Origin: JBHENN01 sp046262015
Lineage (GTDB): Bacteria; Actinomycetota; CADDZG01; WHSQ01
Reading direction: 5' to 3'
Assembly (NCBI GenBank): GCA_046262015.1
Contig: JBHENN010000127.1
Coordinates: 1 to 27,098 of the forward strand
DNA length: 27,098 nt
Numbering within the stretch: position 1 is the first letter of the stretch; each line of letters opens with the position of its first letter. This document shows positions 7,839 through 16,357 of the stretch, piece after piece. The translations under genes and the position numbers were made by a program. The notes under the pieces are model-generated. The model saw nothing but the letters and a program-made list of their open reading frames with translations. It made no database searches and had not been told where the DNA came from.

Positions 7839-8749
7839 AGCTCAAGGTCGCGGCGCTGGTGGGAGCGACCGCGGTGGGCAAGACCGAGGTGTCGTTGGAG
7901 GTCGCCCGCGCGCTCGGCGCCGAGATCGTCTCGGTGGACTCGATGCAGCTCTATCGAGGCATGGACATCGGAACGGCCAAGGCGCCGTCGGAGGCGCGCG
8001 CCGCCGTGCCGCATCACCTCCTCGATCTCAAGGACCCGAGCGACGAGGTCACGGTGGCCGACTACCAGCAGCTGGCGCGGGCTGCGATCGAGGACATCGC
8101 GGAGCGCGGTCGTCTCCCTCTGCTGGTGGGGGGCTCGGGTCTCTACCTGCGAGCGGTCGTCGACGACTTCGACTTCCCGGCGCGCTCGGCCGGCGTCCGC
8201 CGGGGCCTTCAGGAGCGGGCCGAGACAGAGGGCCCCGGCGACCTCTACCGCGAGCTGGAGCGGCTCGATCCCGACGCCGCCGCACGCATCGAGCCGCGCA
8301 ACGTGCGCCGGATCGTGCGGGCCCTGGAGGTGATCGAGGTCACGGGCCGGCGCTTCTCGGACGATGCGATGTGGGATCGGTACGAGAGCCGCTACGACCT
8401 CGCCATCGCGGGCCTCAGCCGGTCGCGCGCGGAGCTCGACGCGCGCATAGCTGCGCGGGTCGACGACATGCTGCGCGCCGGGCTGGTCGAGGAAGCGCTC
8501 CGGCTGGCTCCCCGGCTCGGCCGCACCGCACGTCAAGCGGCCGGCTACCGGCAGGTCCTCGACGCCGAAGCTACCGGAGCGCCCGACGAGGTCCGGCGCG
8601 CCTGGATCGTGCGCGCCACCACCCGTCTCGCACGCCGCCAGGAGTCGTGGTTCAAGCGCGACCCCCGGATCGAGTGGTTCGACGCCGCGTCGCCGGGCGT
8701 AGCTGAGGCCGTGGCGGGATCGTTCCGGGCGCGCTTGGCGTTACCGTAG
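7835..8749 (+). CDS. miaA: tRNA dimethylallyltransferase
   Basis: MiaA transfers a dimethylallyl group from DMAPP to A37 of tRNA; MiaB then methylthiolates it. The 304-residue protein shows the P-loop GATAVGKT (residues 10-17), the conserved SVDSMQLYRGMDIGTAK segment with the catalytic Asp and Gln, PHHLLDL, GGSGLYLRAV, and the C-terminal RRQESWFKRD. The start is ATG 7835, which overlaps the preceding stop in an ATGA; earlier in-frame codons would add residues not matching the family. dapF begins four bases after the stop, with no ribosome site, so coupling continues. miaA-dapF-hflX is a standard actinobacterial order. Confidence 0.97.
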   Translation: MKLKVAALVGATAVGKTEVSLEVARALGAEIVSVDSMQLYRGMDIGTAKAPSEARAAVPHHLLDLKDPSDEVTVADYQQLARAAIEDIAERGRLPLLVGGSGLYLRAVVDDFDFPARSAGVRRGLQERAETEGPGDLYRELERLDPDAAARIEPRNVRRIVRALEVIEVTGRRFSDDAMWDRYESRYDLAIAGLSRSRAELDARIAARVDDMLRAGLVEEALRLAPRLGRTARQAAGYRQVLDAEATGAPDEVRRAWIVRATTRLARRQESWFKRDPRIEWFDAASPGVAEAVAGSFRARLALP

Positions 8750-8753
8750 AACG

Positions 8754-9596
8754 ATGCGATTCGGCAAGTACCAGGGCATCGGGAACGACTTCGTGATGCT
8801 GTCCGATCCCGAGGACCGACTCCGCCTCACGCCCGAGCTCGTGCGCAGCTTGTGCGATCGCCGCACGGGGGTCGGCGCGGACGGCGTCATCCGGGTGGCC
8901 CCCGGGATCGACGGGGCCGACTTCTTCATGGACCACGTCAACTCGGATGGGACGACGTCCGAGATGTGCGGCAACGGCATCCGCTGCCTCGCCATCTTCG
9001 CGGCGGATGAAGGTCTCTCCGCCGAGGAACAGCTCAAGGTCATGACCCGCGCCGGCCTGAAGGTGGTCGAGCGTTCCGGCACCAAGGTCCGGGTCGACAT
9101 GGGGGCGCCGATGTTCGCTCCGGCGGAGGTGCCGATCAACTGGTCCGGCGACGACGCCCTGGAGGCCCGCCTCGATCTGGATGGGAAGGAGGTCGCGCTC
9201 GCCGCGGTCTCGCTCGGCAACCCCCATGCGGTCCTCTTCGTCCCCGAGATCGAACGTGCGCCGGTCACGACGCTCGGCCCGCGGCTCGAGACCCACCCCG
9301 CGTTCCCGAACCGGACCAACGTCGAGTTCGCCGTGGTCGAGACCCCCGAGCGGATCCGCATGCGCGTGTGGGAACGAGGCGCCGGCGAGACGATGGCATG
9401 CGGGACCGGGGCGTGCGCGGTCGCGGTGGTAGCGCGCCTGCGGGCCGGCACATCCGAGCGCGTGACGGTGGCCCTGCCCGGCGGTGAGCTGGAGGTCGCA
9501 TGGGCCGGAGACCTGGAGCGGGAGGCGCCGGTCTACATGACCGGCCCGGCCGTGAGGTCGTTCGTCGGCGAGGTCGAGATCGAGGACGTGGGTTGA
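8754..9596 (+). CDS. dapF: Diaminopimelate epimerase
   Basis: DapF interconverts LL- and meso-diaminopimelate for peptidoglycan and lysine. The 280-residue protein opens with the family signature FGKYQGIGNDFVMLSD. The two catalytic cysteines are Cys72 (EMCGNGIRCLA) and Cys216 (ETMACGTGAC). GNPHAVLFV and the EFAVVE segment also fit. The start ATG is four bases after the miaA stop without its own Shine-Dalgarno. The TGA overlaps the TTG start of the next gene, an LL-DAP aminotransferase, which would supply this enzyme's substrate directly. Confidence 0.97.
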   Translation: MRFGKYQGIGNDFVMLSDPEDRLRLTPELVRSLCDRRTGVGADGVIRVAPGIDGADFFMDHVNSDGTTSEMCGNGIRCLAIFAADEGLSAEEQLKVMTRAGLKVVERSGTKVRVDMGAPMFAPAEVPINWSGDDALEARLDLDGKEVALAAVSLGNPHAVLFVPEIERAPVTTLGPRLETHPAFPNRTNVEFAVVETPERIRMRVWERGAGETMACGTGACAVAVVARLRAGTSERVTVALPGGELEVAWAGDLEREAPVYMTGPAVRSFVGEVEIEDVG

Positions 9597-10753
9597 GGAC
9601 GGCGCGCCGCATCGAGGCGCTGCCCCCTTACCTGTTCGCCGAGATCGACCGCAAGGTGGGCGAGGCGCGCGCCCAAGGCGCCGACATCATCTCGTTCGGC
9701 GTGGGGGACCCCGACCTTCCCACCGCGCCTCACGTGGTGGAAGCTCTCGCCGAGGCCGGCGCCGATCCCGCCACGCACCGGTATCCGTCCTACACCGGGA
9801 TGCCGGAGTTCCGGCACGCCGTCGCCGCATGGTACGGACGCCGCTTCGGGGTCGAGCTCGATCCCGATCTCGAGGTGCAGCCGCTCGTCGGTTCGAAGGA
9901 AGGCATCTTCCACCTGCCCATCGCGTTCGTCGATCCCGGCGACGTCGCGCTCGTCCCCGATCCCGGGTACCCCGTGTACGAGACCGGGACGATCCTCGCC
10001 GGCGGCGAGCCCTATCCGCTCCCTCTGCTCGCGGACAACGGGTTCCTGCCACGACTGGACACGATCCCCGACGAGGTCGTCGCACGCGCGACGGTGCTGT
10101 GGCTGAACTACCCTTCCAACCCGACCGCCGCGGTCGCCTCGGGCGACTTCTTCCAGCGTGCGGTGGACTTCTGCCGCGCCAACGATCTGTTGCTGGCGCA
10201 CGATGCGGCGTACACCGAGATCACGTTCGACGGCCACGTCGCGCCGAGCGTGCTCGAAGCAGACGGGGCCATGGAGTGCGCCGTCGAGTTCCATTCGCTC
10301 TCGAAGACCTACAACATGACGGGTTGGCGGATCGGATGGGTCGCCGGCGCGCCGGTGGCGATCGAGGCGCTGAAGCGGCTCAAGACGAACATCGACTCCG
10401 GGATATTCGATGCGGTGCAGCGGGCCGGGATCGCGGCGCTCGAAGGACCCCAGGACCATCTTCAGAGGTGTCTGGAGATCTATCGCCGCCGGCGAGACCT
10501 ACTGTGTGACGGCCTCAAGTCGATGGGCGTGGTGGTCGAGCCGCCGAAAGGCTCGATCTACGTATGGGCGCCGGTACCCGATGGTCATACGTCAGAATCG
10601 TTCACGACCTTCCTCCTCGAGGAAGCTGCGATCGTGGTAGCGCCCGGTACCGGGTACGGGCGGTCCGGCGAAGGTTTCGTGAGGTTCTCGCTGACCCTCC
10701 CCGACGACCGGCTCGAGGCCGGGGTCGAACGGCTCAGGAAGGTCGTCAGCTGA
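9593..10753 (+). CDS. dapL: LL-diaminopimelate aminotransferase-like PLP enzyme
   Basis: This is a fold-type I aminotransferase of 386 residues. The PLP lysine is Lys238 in SLSKTYNMTGWRIGW, with SFGVGDPDLPT near the N-terminus, RYPSYTGMPEFR and WLNYPSNPTA. The stretch KTNIDSGIFDAVQRAGIAAL resembles DapL-type LL-diaminopimelate aminotransferases, and adjacency to dapF supports that role. DapL converts tetrahydrodipicolinate to LL-DAP in one step, bypassing the acyl-blocked DapD/DapC/DapE route. The best start is TTG 9593, overlapping the dapF stop as TTGA, with GAGG at 9582-9585 seven bases upstream. An upstream ATG (9500) would overlap dapF by 97 bases with unlikely sequence. Another class I aminotransferase with a different substrate remains possible. 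Confidence 0.8.
   Translation: MRTARRIEALPPYLFAEIDRKVGEARAQGADIISFGVGDPDLPTAPHVVEALAEAGADPATHRYPSYTGMPEFRHAVAAWYGRRFGVELDPDLEVQPLVGSKEGIFHLPIAFVDPGDVALVPDPGYPVYETGTILAGGEPYPLPLLADNGFLPRLDTIPDEVVARATVLWLNYPSNPTAAVASGDFFQRAVDFCRANDLLLAHDAAYTEITFDGHVAPSVLEADGAMECAVEFHSLSKTYNMTGWRIGWVAGAPVAIEALKRLKTNIDSGIFDAVQRAGIAALEGPQDHLQRCLEIYRRRRDLLCDGLKSMGVVVEPPKGSIYVWAPVPDGHTSESFTTFLLEEAAIVVAPGTGYGRSGEGFVRFSLTLPDDRLEAGVERLRKVVS
10736..10752 (+). promoter_or_regulatory. Ribosome binding site pointing to a CTG start for hflX
   Basis: AGGAAGG at 10736-10742 lies inside the end of dapL and is seven bases from CTG at 10750-10752. That CTG overlaps the dapL stop as CTGA. In the hflX frame there is no ATG, GTG or TTG between 10564 and 10750, and the next GTG (10816) would remove conserved residues. 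Confidence 0.65.
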
Positions 10754-12060
10754 CCCGGCGCGCCACCGGATACGACACGCGTCCCGAACGCGAGGCGGCC
10801 ATCCTCGTCGGCGCCGTGTTCGAAGGAACCGCCCCGGATGAGGCGGAATGGTCGCTCGACGAGCTGGAAGCGCTGGCCGATACCGCCGGGGCCGACTCTC
10901 TCGACCGGGTGATCCAGAGGCGCGACGCCCCGGACAACGCCACCTACATCGGCAAGGGCAAGGTCCAGGAGATCGTCGCCACCGCGGCGGCGCTCGATGC
11001 GGACATGCTGATCTTCGACGACGAGCTGTCGCCCGCGCAGGGTCGCAACCTGGAAGAGATGGCCGGGGTCAATCCCCTCGCGGAGAGGGGGCTCAAGATC
11101 ATCGACCGGACCGGGCTGATCCTCGACATCTTCGCCCAGCACGCTCGTTCCAAAGAGGGCAAGCTGCAGGTCGAGCTCGCCCAGCTCACCTACCGGCTGC
11201 CGCGCCTGCGCGGTTGGGGCGACGTCCTGTCGCGTCTCGGGGGCGGGATCGGCACCCGGGGTCCGGGGGAGACCGCTCTCGAGGCCGAACGCAGAGCCAT
11301 CCTTCGCCGGATGGGGCGGGTCAAGAAGGATCTGATCAACCTCGAACGCACGCGCCGGACGAAGCGCAAGCAACGCACCCGGTCGGGTGTCCCGGTGGTC
11401 GCGCTCGTCGGCTACACGAACGCGGGTAAGTCGACGGTTCTCCGGCGCCTGACATCGGCCGACGTGTTGATCGAGGACCGTTTATTCTCGACGCTCGATC
11501 CGACGACGCGCAAGGTGCAGCTGGACCAGGGGCGCGAAGCGCTCTTGACCGACACCGTCGGGTTCGTCCGCAAGCTTCCGCACCAGCTGATCGAGGCGTT
11601 CCGCTCGACCCTGGAGGAGGTGCGCGAGGCGACCTTGTTGCTGCACGTCGTCGATGCAAGCCGCGACGCGGAGCGCCAGATCGAGGCGGTCGGCGAGGTC
11701 TTGAAGGAGATCGATGTAACCGATCGGCCCGTCCTCCTCGCGCTCAACAAGATCGATCTGCTCTCGGAGCCCGAGCTCGACAAGCTCATGGGGCGCTATC
11801 CCGACGCGATCTTCTGCGCGGCGCGGACGGACGAGGGGATGGACCGGTTGCGCTCGCGCCTCGATCAGGAGCTGGCGAAGCTGCGCGTCGAGATCGCCCT
11901 CGATGTCCCGTTCGATCGCGGCGACGTCGTATCGCGCGTTCACGATCTCGGCGATGTGCTCGAAGAGACGTACGGCGAGCATGGCACGCACCTTGTCGCC
12001 CGGATGCCGCGCGAGGCACTCGATTCCGTCAGCGCGTATCTCTCGGAGGTGCCCCGGTAA
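10750..12060 (+). CDS. hflX: GTPase HflX (ribosome-associated)
   Basis: HflX is a GTPase that binds and splits stalled or stressed ribosomes. From the proposed CTG start the protein has 436 residues, a normal length. The N-terminal HflX domain includes IQRRDAPDNATYIGKGKVQEI and FDDELSPAQGRNLE. The glycine-rich helical linker carries LGGGIGTRGPGETALE. The G domain has G1 GYTNAGKST (from residue 221), G3 DTVGFVRKLPHQL and G4 NKIDL. The CTG start is supported by a well-placed AGGAAGG and the CTGA overlap with dapL. An ATG at 10564 would overlap dapL by 190 bases and is unlikely. It converges on lexA with a three-base gap. Confidence 0.95.
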   Translation: MTRRATGYDTRPEREAAILVGAVFEGTAPDEAEWSLDELEALADTAGADSLDRVIQRRDAPDNATYIGKGKVQEIVATAAALDADMLIFDDELSPAQGRNLEEMAGVNPLAERGLKIIDRTGLILDIFAQHARSKEGKLQVELAQLTYRLPRLRGWGDVLSRLGGGIGTRGPGETALEAERRAILRRMGRVKKDLINLERTRRTKRKQRTRSGVPVVALVGYTNAGKSTVLRRLTSADVLIEDRLFSTLDPTTRKVQLDQGREALLTDTVGFVRKLPHQLIEAFRSTLEEVREATLLLHVVDASRDAERQIEAVGEVLKEIDVTDRPVLLALNKIDLLSEPELDKLMGRYPDAIFCAARTDEGMDRLRSRLDQELAKLRVEIALDVPFDRGDVVSRVHDLGDVLEETYGEHGTHLVARMPREALDSVSAYLSEVPR

Positions 12061-12063
12061 GGG

Positions 12064-12705
12064 TCAGAGCTTGCGGAAGACCGCCACCACCTTGCCGAGG
12101 ATCTCGGTGCCGGCCGGGGCCTCGAACGGCTCGAGCCTCTCATTGGCCGGCTCGAACACGACGGCCGACCCCCGGTGGCGGATCCGCTTGACCGTCGCCT
12201 CGGGGGCATCGCCGTACTCGCTCGGCATCATCGCGGCGACGATCTCACCCGAGCGTGCGGTCGGCTGCTGGCGCACGATCACGTGATCCCCGTCGAGGAT
12301 CCCGGCGTCGATCATCGAGTCGCCGCGCACCTCCAGCATGAACACGTTGCCGTCTCCGACGAGCTCCGCGGGCATCGGGTAGATCTCCTCTACGTGCTCC
12401 TCGGCCATGATCGGCACGCCCGCGGCGATCCGCCCCAGCAGGGGCACGGAGCGCGCCGGTCTGCGTTCGAAGGGCAGCTCGGTCTGGGAGTCGAAGAGCA
12501 CCTCGATCGCCCGCGGCTTGGTGGGGTCGATCTTGAGGAAGCCCTTGCGCTGAAGCGCCTGCATGTGGGAGTGAGCGGTCGAGCTCGACGCCAGCCCCAG
12601 GGCGTCGCAGATCTCGCGGACCGAGGGGGGATACCCGCGCTCCGAAACGGTGTCCGCGATGAAGCGCAGCGTCTGGCGCTGCCGGTCGGTCAGGCCCTGG
12701 ACCAT
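12064..12705 (-). CDS. lexA: LexA SOS repressor
   Basis: LexA represses SOS genes and cleaves itself when RecA filaments form. The 213-residue protein has a winged-helix DNA-binding domain (TDRQRQTLRFIADTVSERGY, then SVREICDALGLASSSTAHSHM). The cleavage site is Ala95-Gly96 (GRIAAGVP). The S24-type protease domain has Ser130 (VRGDSMIDAG) and Lys173 (ATVKRIRHRG) as the catalytic pair. The ATG at 12705 is preceded by AGGAGGT on the reverse strand with about 9 bases of spacing. A GTG/ATG further upstream (12732) would lie before this ribosome site. Two LexA boxes flank its promoter, so autoregulation is expected. Confidence 0.98.
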   Translation of the reverse strand: MVQGLTDRQRQTLRFIADTVSERGYPPSVREICDALGLASSSTAHSHMQALQRKGFLKIDPTKPRAIEVLFDSQTELPFERRPARSVPLLGRIAAGVPIMAEEHVEEIYPMPAELVGDGNVFMLEVRGDSMIDAGILDGDHVIVRQQPTARSGEIVAAMMPSEYGDAPEATVKRIRHRGSAVVFEPANERLEPFEAPAGTEILGKVVAVFRKL

Positions 12706-12723
12706 CGGGGAGCCACCTCCTGT

Positions 12724-12783
12724 CGAACGCACGTTCCCACCAGGTTACGCCCCGGCGGGGCCAGATGCAAGAACGTACGTTCG
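12724..12783 (-). promoter_or_regulatory. lexA promoter with two LexA boxes
   Basis: On the reverse strand, TTGCAT (forward 12765-12770) and TAACCT (12742-12747) are separated by exactly 17 bases. LexA boxes lie at 12724-12737 (CGAACGCACGTTCC, 13 of 14 to consensus, over the expected transcription start) and 12770-12783 (AGAACGTACGTTCG, 13 of 14, abutting the -35). The lexA leader would be about 30 bases. Confidence 0.9.
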
Positions 12784-12793
12784 ACATCCGGGG

Positions 12794-12839
12794 TTGACCC
12801 CGAACGTGTGTTCGGCTAGCCTGAGCGAACACACGTTCG
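12794..12839 (+). promoter_or_regulatory. SOS promoter of the LysM gene with two LexA boxes
   Basis: TTGACC (12794-12799) and TAGCCT (12817-12822) are 17 bases apart. LexA box CGAACGTGTGTTCG (12801-12814) fills the spacer, and CGAACACACGTTCG (12826-12839) covers the expected transcription start. Both match the 14-base consensus exactly. This should be a tightly repressed, damage-inducible promoter. Confidence 0.92.
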
Positions 12840-12924
12840 CCACCCCTCTTCAGTCGCACCTGATCTTTACCGTAGGGGAGACGGGTCGGAGGGCGGTTCG
12901 GGCACGCACCAGGAGGAGGGGCGG

Positions 12925-13302
12925 ATGGCGCTGGAGCGGATGGATCCACGGCTGGGACCGGATGCGGTCGTGCTCCGGTTCCCCGCGAGCGAGGCAATGC
13001 GCGTTCGACGCACGGCGCGCCGGGCCCGCGCTCTGCGCCGGAGCGGCCTGATGCTGGTGGCGGCCGGCATCGTCCTGGTGTCTCTCGTGGGTGGCGCCTC
13101 GCGCGACGGGGCCCGTGCCGCGGCCGGCACGTCCCGAGCTCCCGAGGCGGTGGTCCTGCACCGCGGCGAGACCCTGTGGGACCTGGCGGTGCTCTACGCG
13201 CCTCCCACAACCGACCCACGTGTCTATGTCGACGCGCTGTGGCGACTCAACCGGCTCGACGGGCCGCCCCAGGCGGGCGCACGCATCCGCCTCCCTCGCT
13301 GA
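12925..13302 (+). CDS. SOS-controlled membrane-anchored LysM protein (YneA/ChiZ/DivS-like)
   Basis: The 125-residue protein has an arginine-rich cytoplasmic segment (about 25-40), one transmembrane helix (about 41-57, GLMLVAAGIVLVSLVGG), a short linker, and a C-terminal LysM-like domain (75-125, VVLHRGETLWDLAVLYAP ... ARIRLPR) that would face peptidoglycan. Its position divergent from lexA and its architecture match SOS division inhibitors YneA (Bacillus), ChiZ/Rv2719c (Mycobacterium) and DivS (Corynebacterium). It should delay septation during DNA repair. ATG 12925 follows AGGAGGAGG at 12911-12919. No hydrolase domain is visible, so direct wall cleavage is not supported by the sequence. Function is inferred from context and layout, not from close sequence identity. 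Confidence 0.85.
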   Translation: MALERMDPRLGPDAVVLRFPASEAMRVRRTARRARALRRSGLMLVAAGIVLVSLVGGASRDGARAAAGTSRAPEAVVLHRGETLWDLAVLYAPPTTDPRVYVDALWRLNRLDGPPQAGARIRLPR

Positions 13303-13327
13303 GCACCGGACCTCGTGAGCGACAGGC

Positions 13328-14702
13328 TCATCCCCGCCGGAGGCCTGCGACCGTTCGCCGCAGGGAGGCGACCTGTTCGAGCACCCGGGCCGGCGCCGTG
13401 CCGCCGTGGCTCGCCCGGGCCTCGACCGATGCCGCAGGATCGTCCACGTCCACGTCTGCGGCCCGCAGCTCTGCGTGAGCCGCGCTGAGCGCCTCGCCGT
13501 CGTCGTCTCCGAGGCGCGCTCCACGCCGCTCGAGGTCGGCCACCACCCGGCCCACGGCCGCGTGGGCGTCGCGGAACGGAACCCCACGCGCTACCAGTCG
13601 CTCGGCGAGGTCGGTGGCCCACGCGGAACCGGCCGCGGCGCACGCCATCGCGGCGCGGTCGAAGGTCAGCGACGCGAGCAGCCGGTCGAGCGAGCGTAGC
13701 GACGAGCCCACCCGGTCGACGGCGGCGAACACCACCGTCTTGTCTTCCTGGAGGTCGCGGTTGTAGGCGAGGGGGAGTCCCTTCAAGAGCCCGAGCAGCG
13801 ATGCGATGTCGCCGATGCCGAGCGCGGCGCGCCCCCGGACCAGCTCCGCGACGTCGGGGTTGCGCTTCTGAGGCATCATGCTCGACCCGGTGGACCACGC
13901 GTCGTGGAGACGCACGAAGCCGAACTCGCTCGACGCCCACAGCACGATCTCCTCGGCCACCCGCGAGAGATGGATCGCACACAGGGACGCGGCATAGACG
14001 AGGTCGCACGCGAAGTCCCGGTCGGCGACGACGTCCATGGCGTTCTCGAACGCACGTCTGAAGCCGAGATCGCGCCCGAGGGCGTCCGGGTCGAGCTCCA
14101 GCGTGCTGCCGGCGAGCGCTCCGGCTCCCAGCGGCGATACGTCGGCCTGCTCGGCGGCCCGCGTGAACCGGCCCGCATCGCGCAGCAGAGCGAACCCGTG
14201 GGCGGCGAGATGGAAGCCCAGGGTCACCGGCTGTGCACGCTGAAGGTGCGTGTACCCGGGCATCACCGCGTCGTGGTGCTCCTCGGCGATGCCGGCGATC
14301 GTGTCGACGAGATCGCATACCAGGTGCACGAGCTCCTCGGCCTTGGCCCGGCACCACAGCCTGAGGTCGGCGGCCACGAGGTCGTTGCGGCTCCTGCCTG
14401 CATGGATCCGCCGGCCGGCGTCCCCGAGGCGTTCGGTCAGGAACCGCTCCACGAGGCTGTGGACGTCCTCGGCGACACCCGCGTCCCCGAGCTCGTCGGG
14501 GCGCAGGTTGCGACACAGGTCCTCCACGGCCGCGACATCCGTCTCGGTCATCAGGCCGGCGCGCCCCAGGGCGCGCGCGTGGGCCGCGGTGGCCGCGCCG
14601 TCCTGGCCCAGCAGCCTGATGTCGGTGGCGATCGAACGGGTGAGCTCCAGCATCTCCGGGTCGGGCCCCTCACCGAACCTCCCGGCCCAGGAGACCTCGC
14701 TC

Positions 14703-14710
<8 letters not shown>
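13328..14710 (-). CDS. argH: Argininosuccinate lyase
   Basis: ArgH splits argininosuccinate into arginine and fumarate, the last step of the pathway. The protein has WAGRFGEGPDPEMLELTRS at its N-terminus, HAGRSRNDLVA, the THLQRAQPVT segment, and the catalytic signature GSSMMPQKRNPD. With the GTG start at 14710 it is 460 residues, normal for the family, and overlaps the argG end by 8 bases. An open frame continues further upstream but those residues are arginine/proline-rich shadow sequence. It is the last gene of the operon and converges with the LysM gene, 25 bases apart; no clear terminator is visible in that gap. Confidence 0.96.
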
Positions 14711-15877
<1,167 letters not shown>

Positions 15878-15881
<4 letters not shown>

Positions 15882-16357
15882 CGCGGAGCTCCCACGAGGT
15901 CGCTCTCCTCCGCGAGCCACGAGCTCGCGAGCTGCGCGGCCGCCTCGGCCGAGGGCGCGGCGACGAAGATCGTGTCGTCTCCGGCAACGGTTCCGATCAC
16001 CTCGGGGAGGGCCGCGTGGTCCACCGCGCGCGCCACCGCGGCCGCATGGCCCGGCGCGGTCATGACGACCACCAGCGAGCCGGCCGGACGGATGTCCACC
16101 GCGAACTCCCGCAGCGCCCCCAGCAGCCGACGGGTGGTGAGATCGCCGTTGCCGTGGGGCACGTCGTCCGGTAAACGGTACGTCAGGGTCTCGCCCGAGC
16201 GCACCTTGATCGCGCCGAGCTCGCGCAGGTCCCGCGACACCGTCGCCTGGGTCACGTCGTGCCCCTTCTCGCGCAGCGCCGCCACGATCTCTTGCTGGCT
16301 CGTCGCGTGGCCCTGGCGCAGCACGTGCAGCAGGTCCTTACGCCGCTCGGACCTCAT
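15878..16357 (-). CDS. argR: Arginine repressor ArgR
   Basis: ArgR is a hexameric, arginine-dependent repressor of arginine biosynthesis. The 159-residue protein has the N-terminal winged helix (TSQQEIVAALREKGHDVTQA then TVSRDLRELGAIKV) and the C-terminal oligomerisation and arginine-binding domain with GTVAGDDTIFVAAP. GAGGAGGT precedes the ATG by 6 bases on the reverse strand, inside argD; the genes overlap by 20 bases. It sits inside the operon it probably controls, whose head carries two ARG-box-like palindromes. Confidence 0.96.

Noticed and set aside
10564..10749. Extended ATG start for hflX
   Set aside because: It would overlap dapL by 190 bases and add 62 Arg-rich residues unlike any HflX N-terminus; the CTG with AGGAAGG fits better.
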